Origin: Gp13-AA77 sp035949375
GTDB lineage: Bacteria; Acidobacteriota; Terriglobia; UBA7540
NCBI GenBank assembly: GCA_035949375.1
Contig: DASZIG010000062.1
Location: forward strand, 1 to 64,000
DNA: 64,000 nucleotides
Reading direction: 5' to 3'
The notes under the pieces are model-generated. The model worked only from the letters and a program-made list of their open reading frames with translations. It was not told the origin of the DNA and did no database searches. Positions within the stretch are counted from its first letter, which is position 1; every line of letters begins with the position of its first letter. A program made the position numbers and the translations under genes. Positions 24,008 to 33,428 of this stretch are shown here, in pieces.

Positions 24008-24942
24008 AATCCCTCCTGCGCCGCGCCGGAGGCCCTGACGAGCAGGAGTGTCATGTCGTCCTCCGGCTCCCGCCCGGACCAGTCGTGCACGGCGGTGAGG
24101 ACGGCCTGCTGGATGTCGGCCAGGGGCTTCTCGCGCTGTGCGGCGATCAACGCTTCCAGGCGCGATTCGCCGAAAGGCTCCGCCTCCATAATGCCGGCCT
24201 CGGTGATTCCGTCCGAGTACAGCACCACCAGGTCGCCCGGATCGAGCGTTACGACCCCGGCGCAAAAGGACGAGTCCGCGAACAACCCGATAGGTACCCC
24301 GCCGCAGTCCAATCGCCGGCAGCCGTGCGCGCGGCCGGCAAGGATCGGCGTGGTGTGCCCGGCATTGACGTAGGTCAGGCGGCGCCCGGCGCGGTCCCAC
24401 TCGCCGTAGAAGAGGGTGGCGAACATCTGAGCTTCGGTGAAGCGGCAAAGGTGCCGATTGAGCTGGGAGCAGAGTTCGGCGGGCGAATGGCCGCCCTCCA
24501 CCAGGATGCGCAGCCCGGCGTGGACGTTTGACATCAGGAGCGCTGCCGACAGACCCTTGCCGCTCACGTCGGCAATGGCGAAAATCAGCCGGCCGTCGCT
24601 CATCTCCAGCACGTCGTAGTAATCGCCGCTGATTCCGGCCGCCGGGACGCAAACGGCCGAGAACTCGAGGCCCGAATCGAGCGGAAACTGGCGCGGAAAC
24701 AGGGCGCGCTGGACTTCGCGCGCGAAATTGAGCTCGGCTTCTTTGCGGGCGAGCTCGCGGCGGCTGGCCCGAAGCTGATCCTGCACCTGGTAGAGCGCCA
24801 TGCCGAGCACGCCCACCGCGGTGGTGCCCGCGAAGGTCAGGCCCCAGGTGACCATCGCCGATTGGGCCAGCAGCCCGCGGCCGGCGTAGAGCAGCACGCC
24901 CGCGCCCACAAGAAAGCTGGCGAGATAGATCTTGTCGCGCAT
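24004..24942 (-). CDS. RsbU-like PP2C serine phosphatase with membrane anchor
   Basis: A 312-residue protein with two N-terminal membrane helices (about residues 6-24 and 31-52), a short coiled linker with the typical entry into SpoIIE domains (AELNFAREVQRALFP), and a PPM/SpoIIE phosphatase domain. Metal-binding motifs are GISGDYYDV and FAIADVSGKG, and the closing motif is EPEDDMTLLLVR. Such enzymes dephosphorylate anti-anti-sigma factors in partner-switching pathways. No anti-sigma or STAS gene is in the window, so its target lies elsewhere. Confidence 0.9.
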   Translation of the reverse strand: MRDKIYLASFLVGAGVLLYAGRGLLAQSAMVTWGLTFAGTTAVGVLGMALYQVQDQLRASRRELARKEAELNFAREVQRALFPRQFPLDSGLEFSAVCVPAAGISGDYYDVLEMSDGRLIFAIADVSGKGLSAALLMSNVHAGLRILVEGGHSPAELCSQLNRHLCRFTEAQMFATLFYGEWDRAGRRLTYVNAGHTTPILAGRAHGCRRLDCGGVPIGLFADSSFCAGVVTLDPGDLVVLYSDGITEAGIMEAEPFGESRLEALIAAQREKPLADIQQAVLTAVHDWSGREPEDDMTLLLVRASGAAQEGL

Positions 24943-25123
24943 CGACCAGCACAGTCTGAATCAAGCGGGCCGGTCTGGCAAGCGCAGAATCGGCGACGAC
25001 GTGGGTGGGGGGCAACTGACTGAATAGCAACGCTCCCGGAAGGCGTCAAGGAGGGTTTTCAATGCCACCGGCCCACCCCGCGGTTTCGTCTTTGGTAATC
25101 CGGCCAATTAGCTGGTAGACATC

Positions 25124-25155
25124 CTACACAATACAGCGTAGAATGGCTACACAAT
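25124..25155 (+). promoter_or_regulatory. repeated CTACACAAT sites at the padR start
   Basis: CTACACAAT occurs at 25124-25132 and 25147-25155, 23 bp apart, the second overlapping the padR start codon. A short inverted pair GTAG...CTAC lies between them. PadR proteins commonly repress their own operon, and sites at this position would do that. Confidence 0.4.
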
Positions 25156-25510
25156 GAAGAACAACGCACCGTCGCGTGTAGAGCTCCTGCAGGGCACGCT
25201 TGACGTGCTCATCCTACGAACCTTGATGGCAGGGCCCAGCCACGGCCACGCAATCGCCAAACACATTCAGCGGACTTCGGAAGATCTCCTGCAGGTCGAG
25301 ACCGGCTCTCTCTACCCGGCCCTTCACCGGCTGGAGGCGAAGGGCTGGATCGGGGCCTCCTGGAATCTGTCCGATAAGGGCAAGCGTGCCAGGTACTATC
25401 GCCTCACGGCTCTTGGGCGCAAACAACTGGCCAGGGAGCAATCCAAATGGCAGGCGTTCTCCCGCGCCATGGGTTTGATCTTGAACCCGGTCGATCAGGA
25501 GGGGCAATGA
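25154..25510 (+). CDS. PadR-family transcriptional regulator
   Basis: A 118-residue winged-helix protein with the PadR pattern: LLQGTLDVLILRTL at the N-terminus, GPSHGHAIAKHIQ, the recognition region VETGSLYPALHRLEAKGWI, and the wing KRARYYRLTALGRKQL. It lacks the long C-terminal helix of PadR-s1 proteins, as usual for the Acidobacteriota form. Its stop overlaps the ADOP permease start (ATGA), the standard PadR-ADOP pairing of this phylum, so it likely controls that gene. The inducer is unknown. Confidence 0.92.
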   Translation: MKNNAPSRVELLQGTLDVLILRTLMAGPSHGHAIAKHIQRTSEDLLQVETGSLYPALHRLEAKGWIGASWNLSDKGKRARYYRLTALGRKQLAREQSKWQAFSRAMGLILNPVDQEGQ

Positions 25511-28242
25511 CATCGTTCTTTCGCAAATTGAGGTGGTTGCTCCGGCGCCGGCGGAAGGAAGCCGAGCTTGGGGAGGAGCTCCAGTTCCACCTGGATGAGG
25601 AAGCCGGCGAGCGCCGGGCGCAAGGTCTGGCGGGCGAAGAAGCGCGATGCGCCGCCCGCCGGGAATTGGGAAACGTCGCTCTCATACAGGAGGACACACG
25701 CGCCACGTGGACCTGGACATTCGGGGAACAACTTTTGCAGGACTTGCGCTACGGCCTGCGCATTTTGGCCGCCAACAAGACGTTCAGCGCGATGGCGATC
25801 CTGTCGCTCGCCCTGGGAATCGGCGCCAACACAGCCATCTTCAGCTTCATGGATTCGATCCTGCTGCGTTCGCTGCCGGTGCCCGATCCTCAGTCCCTCG
25901 TGATGCTGAGCTGGCATACCCCGCACCGCGACATGCACGGCACCAACCGGCATGACGATAGCTTCAACGACCCGAGCGGAGGATTCGTCGGCGGGTTTTT
26001 CTCCTACCCGGCGTTCGAGCTCTTCCGCAGGAACGACTCGGTTTTCTCGATCGTCTTCGGATATCAAGGCGCCGGCGATCTCAACCTGACATGCCGGGGC
26101 CACGCCGAGCTCGCAAGCACAGAATACGTGTCCGCCGACTATTTCGGGGGGCTCGGGATCCCGCCGGCCGCCGGGCGACTGATCGCCCCGGATGACGATC
26201 GCGCGGGCGCCCCGGCTGTCGCCGTCATCAGCTTCGCCTTGAGTCAAACATGGTTTGGTGGACCTGAAAAGGCGCCTGGGCAATCGATTCAGATCAAAAA
26301 TCAGCCCTTCTCCGTGATCGGAGTCGCTCCACGCGAGTTCTTTGGCGTCGATCCCGACAGCCCCCCGGATGTCTATGTTCCGATGCACGCCAATCTGCTT
26401 CTGGAGGACCGGAAGCACTCCGCAGCCACGTACTTCGACCCGATGTACGATTGGGTCGTGCCCATGGCGCGTTTGCGTTCCGGCGTCAGCGCGAAGCAGG
26501 CGCAAGCCGCACTGGCCGGCGAGTTCTTCGAATGGGCGCGCGCCGCGGACCCGAAGCGCCAGGCGGTGGACATTCCCACTCTGGTTGTCAGGGAAGGTTC
26601 GGGCGGCCTCGACAGCCTGCGGCGGACCTATTCGAAGCCGCTATATATCCTGCTGACGCTGGTGGGTCTCATTCTCGGCATCGCCTGCGCGAATATCGCC
26701 AACCTCCTCCTGGCGCGCGCCGCAGCTCGGAGGCGTGAGATCGCACTCCGGATGAGCCTGGGGGCGGGACGGTTTCGGATCATCCGCCAGCTCCTCACCG
26801 AGAGCGTCCTGCTCGCGCTGCTGGGCGGCGCCCTCGGTGTCGCGTTCGCCGTCTGGGGAATTCGCTTTTTGACCTTGCTGCTGGCCAATGGACAACAAAA
26901 CTTCACCTTGCGCGCGGAATTGAACTGGCACGTGCTGGTCGTGGCAGCCGGGCTCTCCTTGTTGACTGGGATGCTCTTCGGACTTGCTCCAGCGCTCCAG
27001 TCGACGCGGATGGACTCAATGCCGGCGCTCAAGGAATCGCGGACCGGTGAACCGCGTGGGCGCGGGTTTCGCCACCTCGGCCTCGGCCGCATCCTGCTGG
27101 TCTCGCAAATCACCGTCACTTTTTTGATCCTGGTCGCGGCCGGCCTGTTCGTGCGAACCCTCTCGAATCTGTCATCCATTCCACTCGGATTCAATCCGGA
27201 AAACGTGTTGACGTTCCAGCTGGATGCTCGCCAGGCCGGACACAAAGACCCCGAGATCGTCGCCTTCTACAACAATCTTCGGACGCAGTTCAGCGCCATC
27301 CCGGGCGTCCGCGCCGCCACCGCGTCGAACCAGACACTGATCGGAGAGGGCACCAGCGAAACGGGGGTCAGCATTTCCGGCACCGAACCCGAGGACACCC
27401 GCATTCTGACCGTCGGGCCCGACTTCTTCACCACCATGCAGATTCCCCTGCTGATGGGTCGCGAAATCGACGAGCGCGACCGGCCTGGCTCCCCCATGGT
27501 CGCGGTCGTGAACGAGGCGTTTGCCGGAAGAGGTTTCGGCGGTCGGACTCCTCTGGGCCAGCACCTGCGTCTCGGGAACGAATGTCCAAAATGCGACATC
27601 GAGATCGTGGGCGTGTCCGCCAATGCGCTCTATGGCGACCTCAAGGGAACCGTGCAGCCGACAGTCTATCTGCCATTCGCGCAGGGCGGCTGGGGGCTCG
27701 TGCAAGAGATGGTGTACGAGTTGCGGACCGCAGGCAACCCGCTCGGCTATGTCCAAGCCGTGCGCGATCTGGTTCAGCGGGCGGACCAGCGCCTGCCGTT
27801 GTCCGAGGTGAAAAGCCAAAGCGCGTGGATCGACCAGACCATCAATCAGGAGGTCACATTTGCCCGCCTGTCCACCGCGTTTGCGCTTCTCGCGCTCGGG
27901 ATTGCCTGCGTGGGCCTCTACGGAGCCATGTCCTACACGGTCGCCCGCCGGACGAGTGAAATCGGCATCCGGATGGCGCTCGGTGCGCAACGCAGCCGGG
28001 TGGTCTGGATGGTCCTCCGCGAGGTGGCTCTACTCGCGGCGGCCGGGCTCGCGATCAGTGTGCCGATAGCCTTTGCGGCGTCCAAGCTGGTGGAATCGTT
28101 TCTGTTCGGGATGAGACCGAACGATCCGCTCGCTTTGATTGGGTCAGCGGTGACCCTGGTGGCTGCGGCGATTCTGGCTGGCTACCTGCCTGCCCGAAAC
28201 GCCTCTCGAATCGATCCGATGATCGCATTGCGGCACGAGTAA
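25507..28242 (+). CDS. ADOP-type MacB/FtsX permease with N-terminal prefix domain
   Basis: A 911-residue permease with two FtsX-type halves. An N-terminal soluble prefix of about 80 residues (EEELQFHLDEEA-like) precedes the first membrane helix, then a MacB-type periplasmic domain, three helices (around residues 385-500, including ANIANLLLARAAARRREIAL), a second periplasmic domain and three final helices (EIGIRMALGAQRSRVVWMVL). No ATPase gene is adjacent, as is typical of these acidobacterial duplicated orphan permeases. Start ATG overlaps the padR stop. Export of small molecules or lipids is assumed from MacB; the substrate is unknown. Confidence 0.93.
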   Translation: MTSFFRKLRWLLRRRRKEAELGEELQFHLDEEAGERRAQGLAGEEARCAARRELGNVALIQEDTRATWTWTFGEQLLQDLRYGLRILAANKTFSAMAILSLALGIGANTAIFSFMDSILLRSLPVPDPQSLVMLSWHTPHRDMHGTNRHDDSFNDPSGGFVGGFFSYPAFELFRRNDSVFSIVFGYQGAGDLNLTCRGHAELASTEYVSADYFGGLGIPPAAGRLIAPDDDRAGAPAVAVISFALSQTWFGGPEKAPGQSIQIKNQPFSVIGVAPREFFGVDPDSPPDVYVPMHANLLLEDRKHSAATYFDPMYDWVVPMARLRSGVSAKQAQAALAGEFFEWARAADPKRQAVDIPTLVVREGSGGLDSLRRTYSKPLYILLTLVGLILGIACANIANLLLARAAARRREIALRMSLGAGRFRIIRQLLTESVLLALLGGALGVAFAVWGIRFLTLLLANGQQNFTLRAELNWHVLVVAAGLSLLTGMLFGLAPALQSTRMDSMPALKESRTGEPRGRGFRHLGLGRILLVSQITVTFLILVAAGLFVRTLSNLSSIPLGFNPENVLTFQLDARQAGHKDPEIVAFYNNLRTQFSAIPGVRAATASNQTLIGEGTSETGVSISGTEPEDTRILTVGPDFFTTMQIPLLMGREIDERDRPGSPMVAVVNEAFAGRGFGGRTPLGQHLRLGNECPKCDIEIVGVSANALYGDLKGTVQPTVYLPFAQGGWGLVQEMVYELRTAGNPLGYVQAVRDLVQRADQRLPLSEVKSQSAWIDQTINQEVTFARLSTAFALLALGIACVGLYGAMSYTVARRTSEIGIRMALGAQRSRVVWMVLREVALLAAAGLAISVPIAFAASKLVESFLFGMRPNDPLALIGSAVTLVAAAILAGYLPARNASRIDPMIALRHE

Positions 28243-28462
28243 GGGCCAGCCGCCTCCAGTTCTGGATTGAGGGTCCATACGTCGCGTGGCTGGGAGACGC
28301 GTACTGCTGCGCCTGCTGTGCGGATCCCTTATGGTGAGGCGGGCGTATCGCGATTGCGCTACACATGTTTGCGCGGGTGGCGCCGACATGAAAAGCAATG
28401 CCGTCGCCACCCGCGTCTCGCCAAGTCTGATCAAGTTTGGTGCTTGCTGCAGCCTGCTATGG

Positions 28463-29623
28463 TTAATAAGGAGATTGGTAGATAACTGACGGACCGTTCC
28501 ATGCACCCCCGCCATCGACCCAGAAGAGGTCCAGGTTTCCCCATTGATCAGTCATGAACACATCGGTTTGGTTGAGGCCGACTTGCTGGCCGACCGCGAG
28601 CGGGGTTCCAGGCTCCACAGCAAGGCCGGCAGGGCCGATCTTCTGCGGGCCTCCCCATGCGCCCCCGCCGTCGACCCAAAAAACGTCCAACTGGTCGTTG
28701 GCATCAACTGCGAAAACATCGGTCTGGTTGAGGCCGAATTGCTGGGACGCTACGATGCGGCTTAAGCGCGGGATAAGCCCGGAGACGCCGATCTTTCCCG
28801 GCCCCCCCCATGCACCCGCCCCGTCTGCCCAGAAAACGTCCAACTGATTGTTGTTATCAACCAGGAACAGGTCAGTCTGATTGAGGCCGATTTGCTGGGA
28901 CACCGCGAGGGGGGTAAACTGTTCCGAGGCAAGCCCGGGAGCGCCGATCGACTTCGGTCCTTGCCATGCGCCCCCGCCGACGGCCCAAAATTCCTTCAAC
29001 TGGCTGCTGGCGTCAACCACGAACACATCGGTCTGGTAAAGGCCGACTTGCCGGCCCGCTGTGATGTAGCCATATGAACCCGACTCAAACACAGGTGCGC
29101 CGATCTTTTGCGGCCCTTGCCAGGCGCCACCACCGGCGGCCCAGAAAACGTCCAACTGGCCGTTCTTATCAACCGCGAAAACATCGGTCTGATTGAGGCC
29201 GAATTGCTCGGACACGGCGATGTAGGCTCCAGGCATGAAAAGCCCGGAGGGGCCGATCTTTTCCGGGCCCTGCCAGGCGCCACCGCCGGCGACCCAGAAA
29301 ACGTTCAATTGGCCGTTTTCATCAATTCCGAAAACATCGGTCTGGTTGAGGCCGAATTGCTGGGACGCCGCGATGTTGCCCCCAGCCAAGAAAGTGTCGG
29401 GGCCGACCTTTTCCGGTCCCTGCCAGCCACCCGTGCCGGCCCAAAACACATTCAACGTACCGTTGATATCGAACGTGAACAGATCCGTTTGGTTCAGGCC
29501 GGCTTGCGGCGCAACTGCCATGTTGCCACCGGGATAAAGGCCCTGCGCGTGCGCACTGGCCGCTGCCATGCATGCAATCATCAAGCCCGCGGCCGCTGTG
29601 TATACTTTTTCTTTGACGTTCAT
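28463..29623 (-). CDS. secreted seven-repeat beta-propeller protein, PLL/DUF346 lectin-like
   Basis: A 386-residue protein with a signal peptide (MNVKEKVYTAAAG start, cleavage after AHA at about residue 26) followed by seven repeats of about 49 residues. Each has the core GLNQTDVFAVDxNGQLDVFW and ends WQGPxKIGP. Seven such units fit a seven-bladed propeller like the fucose-binding PLL-type lectins built of DUF346 repeats. The start at 29623 has AGGAG eight bases upstream; the longer frame to 29713 is rejected. It is likely secreted or periplasmic; glycan binding is inferred from repeat style. Confidence 0.83.
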   Translation of the reverse strand: MNVKEKVYTAAAGLMIACMAAASAHAQGLYPGGNMAVAPQAGLNQTDLFTFDINGTLNVFWAGTGGWQGPEKVGPDTFLAGGNIAASQQFGLNQTDVFGIDENGQLNVFWVAGGGAWQGPEKIGPSGLFMPGAYIAVSEQFGLNQTDVFAVDKNGQLDVFWAAGGGAWQGPQKIGAPVFESGSYGYITAGRQVGLYQTDVFVVDASSQLKEFWAVGGGAWQGPKSIGAPGLASEQFTPLAVSQQIGLNQTDLFLVDNNNQLDVFWADGAGAWGGPGKIGVSGLIPRLSRIVASQQFGLNQTDVFAVDANDQLDVFWVDGGGAWGGPQKIGPAGLAVEPGTPLAVGQQVGLNQTDVFMTDQWGNLDLFWVDGGGAWNGPSVIYQSPY

Positions 29624-30069
29624 CTTCTTTCTCCTTTTTTGTTTTGTTTTCTCGTGCTTCCGCAGTGAATGCCCGAACCAGTCCTCTGGCCGCCTGGGCG
29701 GGTGGAAGCACACGCATGGTCCCGCCCAGATGGCCTGTGGCCTTTAAGAATGTTTCGAAACCCTGTGGCGCCGGCTGGTGGGTGACAACTTGCATGTGCA
29801 ACCAAGGCCAGCAATGCCGGACGCCCGGGCGGCCTGATCTTTCATCCGCCCTCGATCACACAAGCGCAGGTTTCGGGTGAAACCCATCACAAAGGCCGTC
29901 TTTTTTTTGCAGACTGCGCCAGCCCAAGCAGTCCTGGTCAGGACGGCACACCGAGCTCGGCCCCAATGGGCAACTCGCGAGCGATCAATTGAGCCTTGAA
30001 ATGCGCGGGAGAATCCATCCGCTACCCATTGTGAAAATGGGATATAGTGGAACACCCCGGGGTCCGGGA
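29624..30069. other. divergent intergenic region, no gene seen
   Basis: About 445 bases between the propeller gene and the sigma factor gene. Reading frames here have no ribosome-binding site or family resemblance. It should contain both divergent promoters, but no convincing box pair or operator repeat was recognised. Confidence 0.4.
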
Positions 30070-30639
30070 ATGACCACACAACCAATCACTCGCCTGCTCA
30101 TTGAATGGAGCGCAGGGAACGAACTGGCGCTCGAGCAATTGACCCCCTTGGTGTATGAGGAACTGCGAAAGTTGGCCGGCCGTTATCTGAGCCGCGAGCG
30201 GCCGGACCACACGCTACAGCCCACCGCCCTGGTTCACGAAGCCTACTTGCGGCTGGTGGATCAAGACCATCAAAACTGGGAAAGCCGGTCGCACTTCTAT
30301 GGCGTAGCTGCGCACCTGATGCGCCTCATTCTGGTGGACTGGGCACGCAAGGCGCGGGCCGGCAAGCGCGGCTCGGCACCGCGCCGCTTACCGCTCGAAG
30401 ACGTGGCCGAGGCCTCCGCCCATCGGCCCGAGGCGATGATCGCTCTCGACGATGCCCTGACCGGCCTGAATAACATAGACCCGAGAAAGGCCAGGATCAT
30501 CGAGCTGCGGTACTTCGGCGGGATGACCGTCGAGGAAGTTGCGCGCAGCCTCTCGATTTCGACGGCCACGGTAGAACGGGAAACCCGGATCGCCCAGACG
30601 TGGCTTTCCAGCGAATTGAAGGGCGGCGCGACCGCATGA
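30070..30639 (+). CDS. ECF-like sigma factor, acidobacterial TIGR02999 type
   Basis: A 189-residue sigma-70-family protein. Region 2 is seen in LVYEELRKLAGRYLSRERPDH and the typical TLQPTALVHEAYLRLV block. Region 4 is a helix-turn-helix (GGMTVEEVARSLSISTATVER) near the C-terminus. The family usually pairs with a Ser/Thr kinase, and here its stop overlaps the start of such a kinase gene (ATGA). It presumably directs transcription of target genes when released or modified by the kinase pathway. An upstream in-frame extension of 27 residues is not supported. Confidence 0.92.
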   Translation: MTTQPITRLLIEWSAGNELALEQLTPLVYEELRKLAGRYLSRERPDHTLQPTALVHEAYLRLVDQDHQNWESRSHFYGVAAHLMRLILVDWARKARAGKRGSAPRRLPLEDVAEASAHRPEAMIALDDALTGLNNIDPRKARIIELRYFGGMTVEEVARSLSISTATVERETRIAQTWLSSELKGGATA

Positions 30640-33320
30640 CACCGTCGCGTTGGCATCAGGTGGAGGAAGTGCTGCGAGGCGCGCTCGAAACGGAGGGCGC
30701 CGGCCGCGGCGATTACTTGCGGCAAGCCTGCGGAGACGATGAAGACCTGCGCCGCGAGGTCGAACGCCTGTTAGACAGCTATTCGGACGAGAGCCGCACC
30801 ATCTCCAGCATCATCGAGAACGCCGCCGCCGGCCTATTTAGCGACGATCCCCCGCCGGACACCATGGCCGGAATGGAGCTCGGCAATTACCGCGTCCGCC
30901 GCGAGCTCGGACGGGGCGGCATGGGTGCGGTTTACCTTGCGGTCCGCGCGGATGAGGCCTTCGACAAGCAGGTAGCCATCAAGCTGGTGAAGCGCGGCAT
31001 CGATACCGATGCCGTCCTGAAGCGCTTCTGGTACGAGCGCCGCATCCTGGCAGCTCTGGAGCACCCTTACATCGCCGGGCTCATCGACGGCGGTACGGCA
31101 CCCGACGGCCGGCCTTATTTCGTGATGGAATATGTCGACGGCAAGCCGCTCGACATCTATGCCCGCGAGCACGGACTGTCCATCGAGCAACGTTGCCAAC
31201 TGATCTCGAAAGTTTGCGAGGCGGTGGCGTATGCGCACCGCAGCCTCGTTATTCATCGCGACCTGAAGCCCAGCAACGTCCTGGTGACCGCGGATGGCAC
31301 ACCGAAACTGCTGGACTTCGGCATCGCCCGGTTGCTCAGCGCCGACCCTGGAGAAAACACCCTTAGCGGACCCACGGCTCCCCGGGCTCTGACTCCGGAT
31401 TTCGCCAGCCCCGAACAGGCGCGCGGTGACGCGATGACCACGGCGACCGACGTCTATTCCCTCGGTAAGACACTTGCCGCCATTCTGCCGGCCGGACCGG
31501 AGCTTCCCCCTGACCTGAACACCATCATCGGCAAAGCCACCCGTGAGGAGATCGATCAACGTTATGCCTCGGTGGCGGACCTCGGGCAGGATCTGCGGCG
31601 TTATCTCACCGGTTTGCCGATCCAGGCGCGCCAGCAGACGGTGCTCTATCGGGCCGGCAAATTCGCGCGCCGCCACCGCGTGGCTCTGGTCACGGCTTGC
31701 GCTGTCGCCCTGGCGCTCATCGCCGCAGCGATGGTCAGCATCCGGCAGAGCATACGCGCGAACAGGGAAGCGGCAGTAGCCGAGGCCGTGAACGACTTCC
31801 TGCAAAATGATCTGCTGGCACAGGCCAGCGCCGCCACCCAATCGAGCCCAAGCGCCAAGCCCGATCCGCACCTCGAGGTACGAACGGCCCTGGACCGCGC
31901 GGCCGCCCGAATCGCGGGAAAATTCGACCGGCAGCCGGAGGTGGAGGCTGCCATTCGGGACACCATGGGGCAGACCTACATGGACCTTGGGCTCTACCCG
32001 GAGGCTCGGAAGCAATTGGAGCGGGCGCTCGATTTGCGGCGCCGCGTGCTCGGGGCAGAGAATCCGCAGACCCTTAAGACCATGGGCCGCCTCGGGAGCG
32101 TCGCCGATCTTCAGGGCGAATATCCGCGGGCCGAGGCGCTCCACAGCCAGGTCCTGGCGATCCAGCGCCGCGTGTTGGGTCCCGAGTTTCCCGACACGCT
32201 ATATTCCATGAACAATTTGGCCGTCAGCTACTGGCGCCAGGGCAAATACGCCCAGGCCGAGGCGCTCGAGAGCCAGACGCTGGAGATTCGGCGCCGTGTG
32301 CTAGGCGCCGAGCACCCCGATACGCTCACGTCGATGAACACGTTGGCCAACTTCTACGACGATGAGGCCAAATACCCGCAGGCCGAGGCGCTTCACAGCC
32401 AGGCGCTTCAGATCCAACGCCGTGTGCTAGGCGCCGAGCATCCCGATACGTTACGTTCCATGACCAGTCTGGCCAATCTCTATGTAGAGGAGGGCAAGTA
32501 CACGCAGGCCGAGGCGCTCGACAGCCGGATCTTGGGGATCCGGCGTCGCGTCTTGGGTCCCGAGCATCCCGAGACTCTGTCTTCCATGAACAATCTGGCC
32601 GGCGCTTTCCTGGTGCAAGGAAAGTACGCGCAGGCCGAGGCGCTCGACGGCCAGGCCCTGGAGATCAAGCGCCGGGTGCTCGGTCCCGAACATCCCAGCA
32701 CGCTCATTTCCATGAACGCTCTGGCCTCCGATTACTTCGTGCAAGGAAAGTACGCGCAGGCCGAGGCTCTCTACAGCCAGACGCTCGATCTCAGGCGCCG
32801 CCTGTTGGGTCCCGAGCATCCCAGCACTCTCTTCATCATTTGGAGTCTTGCACTCGTGTACCAGAGGGAGGGCGAATATTCCTCGGCAGAAACTTATGCC
32901 GCGCAGGGCTTGGCAGGGCGGCGGCACGCCCTGGGCTCTGAGCACCCGGACACCATGCAATCGGCGGCCGACCTGGCGCTGGCTTATGTGTCGCAGGGCA
33001 AGTTCACCGAGAGTGAGCCCCTTGCCCGCGAGGCCCTGGAGTTCAATCGTAAGAAGCAGCCCGATGACTGGCCACGATTCCGCGCTGAAAGCCTGCTGGG
33101 AGCCAGTCTCGCCGGAGAAAAGAAATACGCCGAAGCGGAACCGCTGCTGCTCGAGGGCTATCAGGGAATGCTTGCGCGGAAAGACCAGATGGACGTGCCA
33201 AACTGGTATCACCTGGACCGCGCCCGTGAATGGATTGTCCAACTTTACCAGGCCTGGGGTAAGCCGGCGAAGGCTGCCGAGTGGAAGAAGATCGCGAGTC
33301 TCACGCCGCCGGTGCGTTGA
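30636..33320 (+). CDS. Ser/Thr protein kinase with kinesin-light-chain-type TPR array
   Basis: An 894-residue protein. The N-terminal ~80 residues are a helical segment found in sigma-coupled kinases. The kinase domain (about 85-330) has the Gly loop LGRGGMGAVYLA, VAIKLV lysine, HRDLKPSNVLV and DFGIARLL. The C-lobe is short: the stretch between DVYSLGKTLAAIL and DLNTIIGKA lacks the usual helix G insert. A membrane helix lies at about 350-370, then about eight 42-residue TPRs with the motif RRRVLGxEHPxTLxSM outside the membrane. Start overlaps the sigma factor stop, so both are made together. Substrate is probably the sigma factor or its partner. Confidence 0.9.
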   Translation: MTPSRWHQVEEVLRGALETEGAGRGDYLRQACGDDEDLRREVERLLDSYSDESRTISSIIENAAAGLFSDDPPPDTMAGMELGNYRVRRELGRGGMGAVYLAVRADEAFDKQVAIKLVKRGIDTDAVLKRFWYERRILAALEHPYIAGLIDGGTAPDGRPYFVMEYVDGKPLDIYAREHGLSIEQRCQLISKVCEAVAYAHRSLVIHRDLKPSNVLVTADGTPKLLDFGIARLLSADPGENTLSGPTAPRALTPDFASPEQARGDAMTTATDVYSLGKTLAAILPAGPELPPDLNTIIGKATREEIDQRYASVADLGQDLRRYLTGLPIQARQQTVLYRAGKFARRHRVALVTACAVALALIAAAMVSIRQSIRANREAAVAEAVNDFLQNDLLAQASAATQSSPSAKPDPHLEVRTALDRAAARIAGKFDRQPEVEAAIRDTMGQTYMDLGLYPEARKQLERALDLRRRVLGAENPQTLKTMGRLGSVADLQGEYPRAEALHSQVLAIQRRVLGPEFPDTLYSMNNLAVSYWRQGKYAQAEALESQTLEIRRRVLGAEHPDTLTSMNTLANFYDDEAKYPQAEALHSQALQIQRRVLGAEHPDTLRSMTSLANLYVEEGKYTQAEALDSRILGIRRRVLGPEHPETLSSMNNLAGAFLVQGKYAQAEALDGQALEIKRRVLGPEHPSTLISMNALASDYFVQGKYAQAEALYSQTLDLRRRLLGPEHPSTLFIIWSLALVYQREGEYSSAETYAAQGLAGRRHALGSEHPDTMQSAADLALAYVSQGKFTESEPLAREALEFNRKKQPDDWPRFRAESLLGASLAGEKKYAEAEPLLLEGYQGMLARKDQMDVPNWYHLDRAREWIVQLYQAWGKPAKAAEWKKIASLTPPVR

Positions 33321-33428
33321 ATCGCACGCGGGCCGCGGAGCCCGAGCGCAGGCGGCGGGAAAGAATGCGGGATGATAAAGCCGTCTGCCCGAAGGCATGT
33401 ACGCGTGTGGGCAAGGTCCTCCACGCGA

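Noticed and set aside
23534..25030. 498-residue minus-strand frame read as one gene
   Set aside because: Only the last 157 codons are real, with AGGAGGG before an internal ATG at 24007. The upstream part overlaps the true phosphatase gene in another frame.
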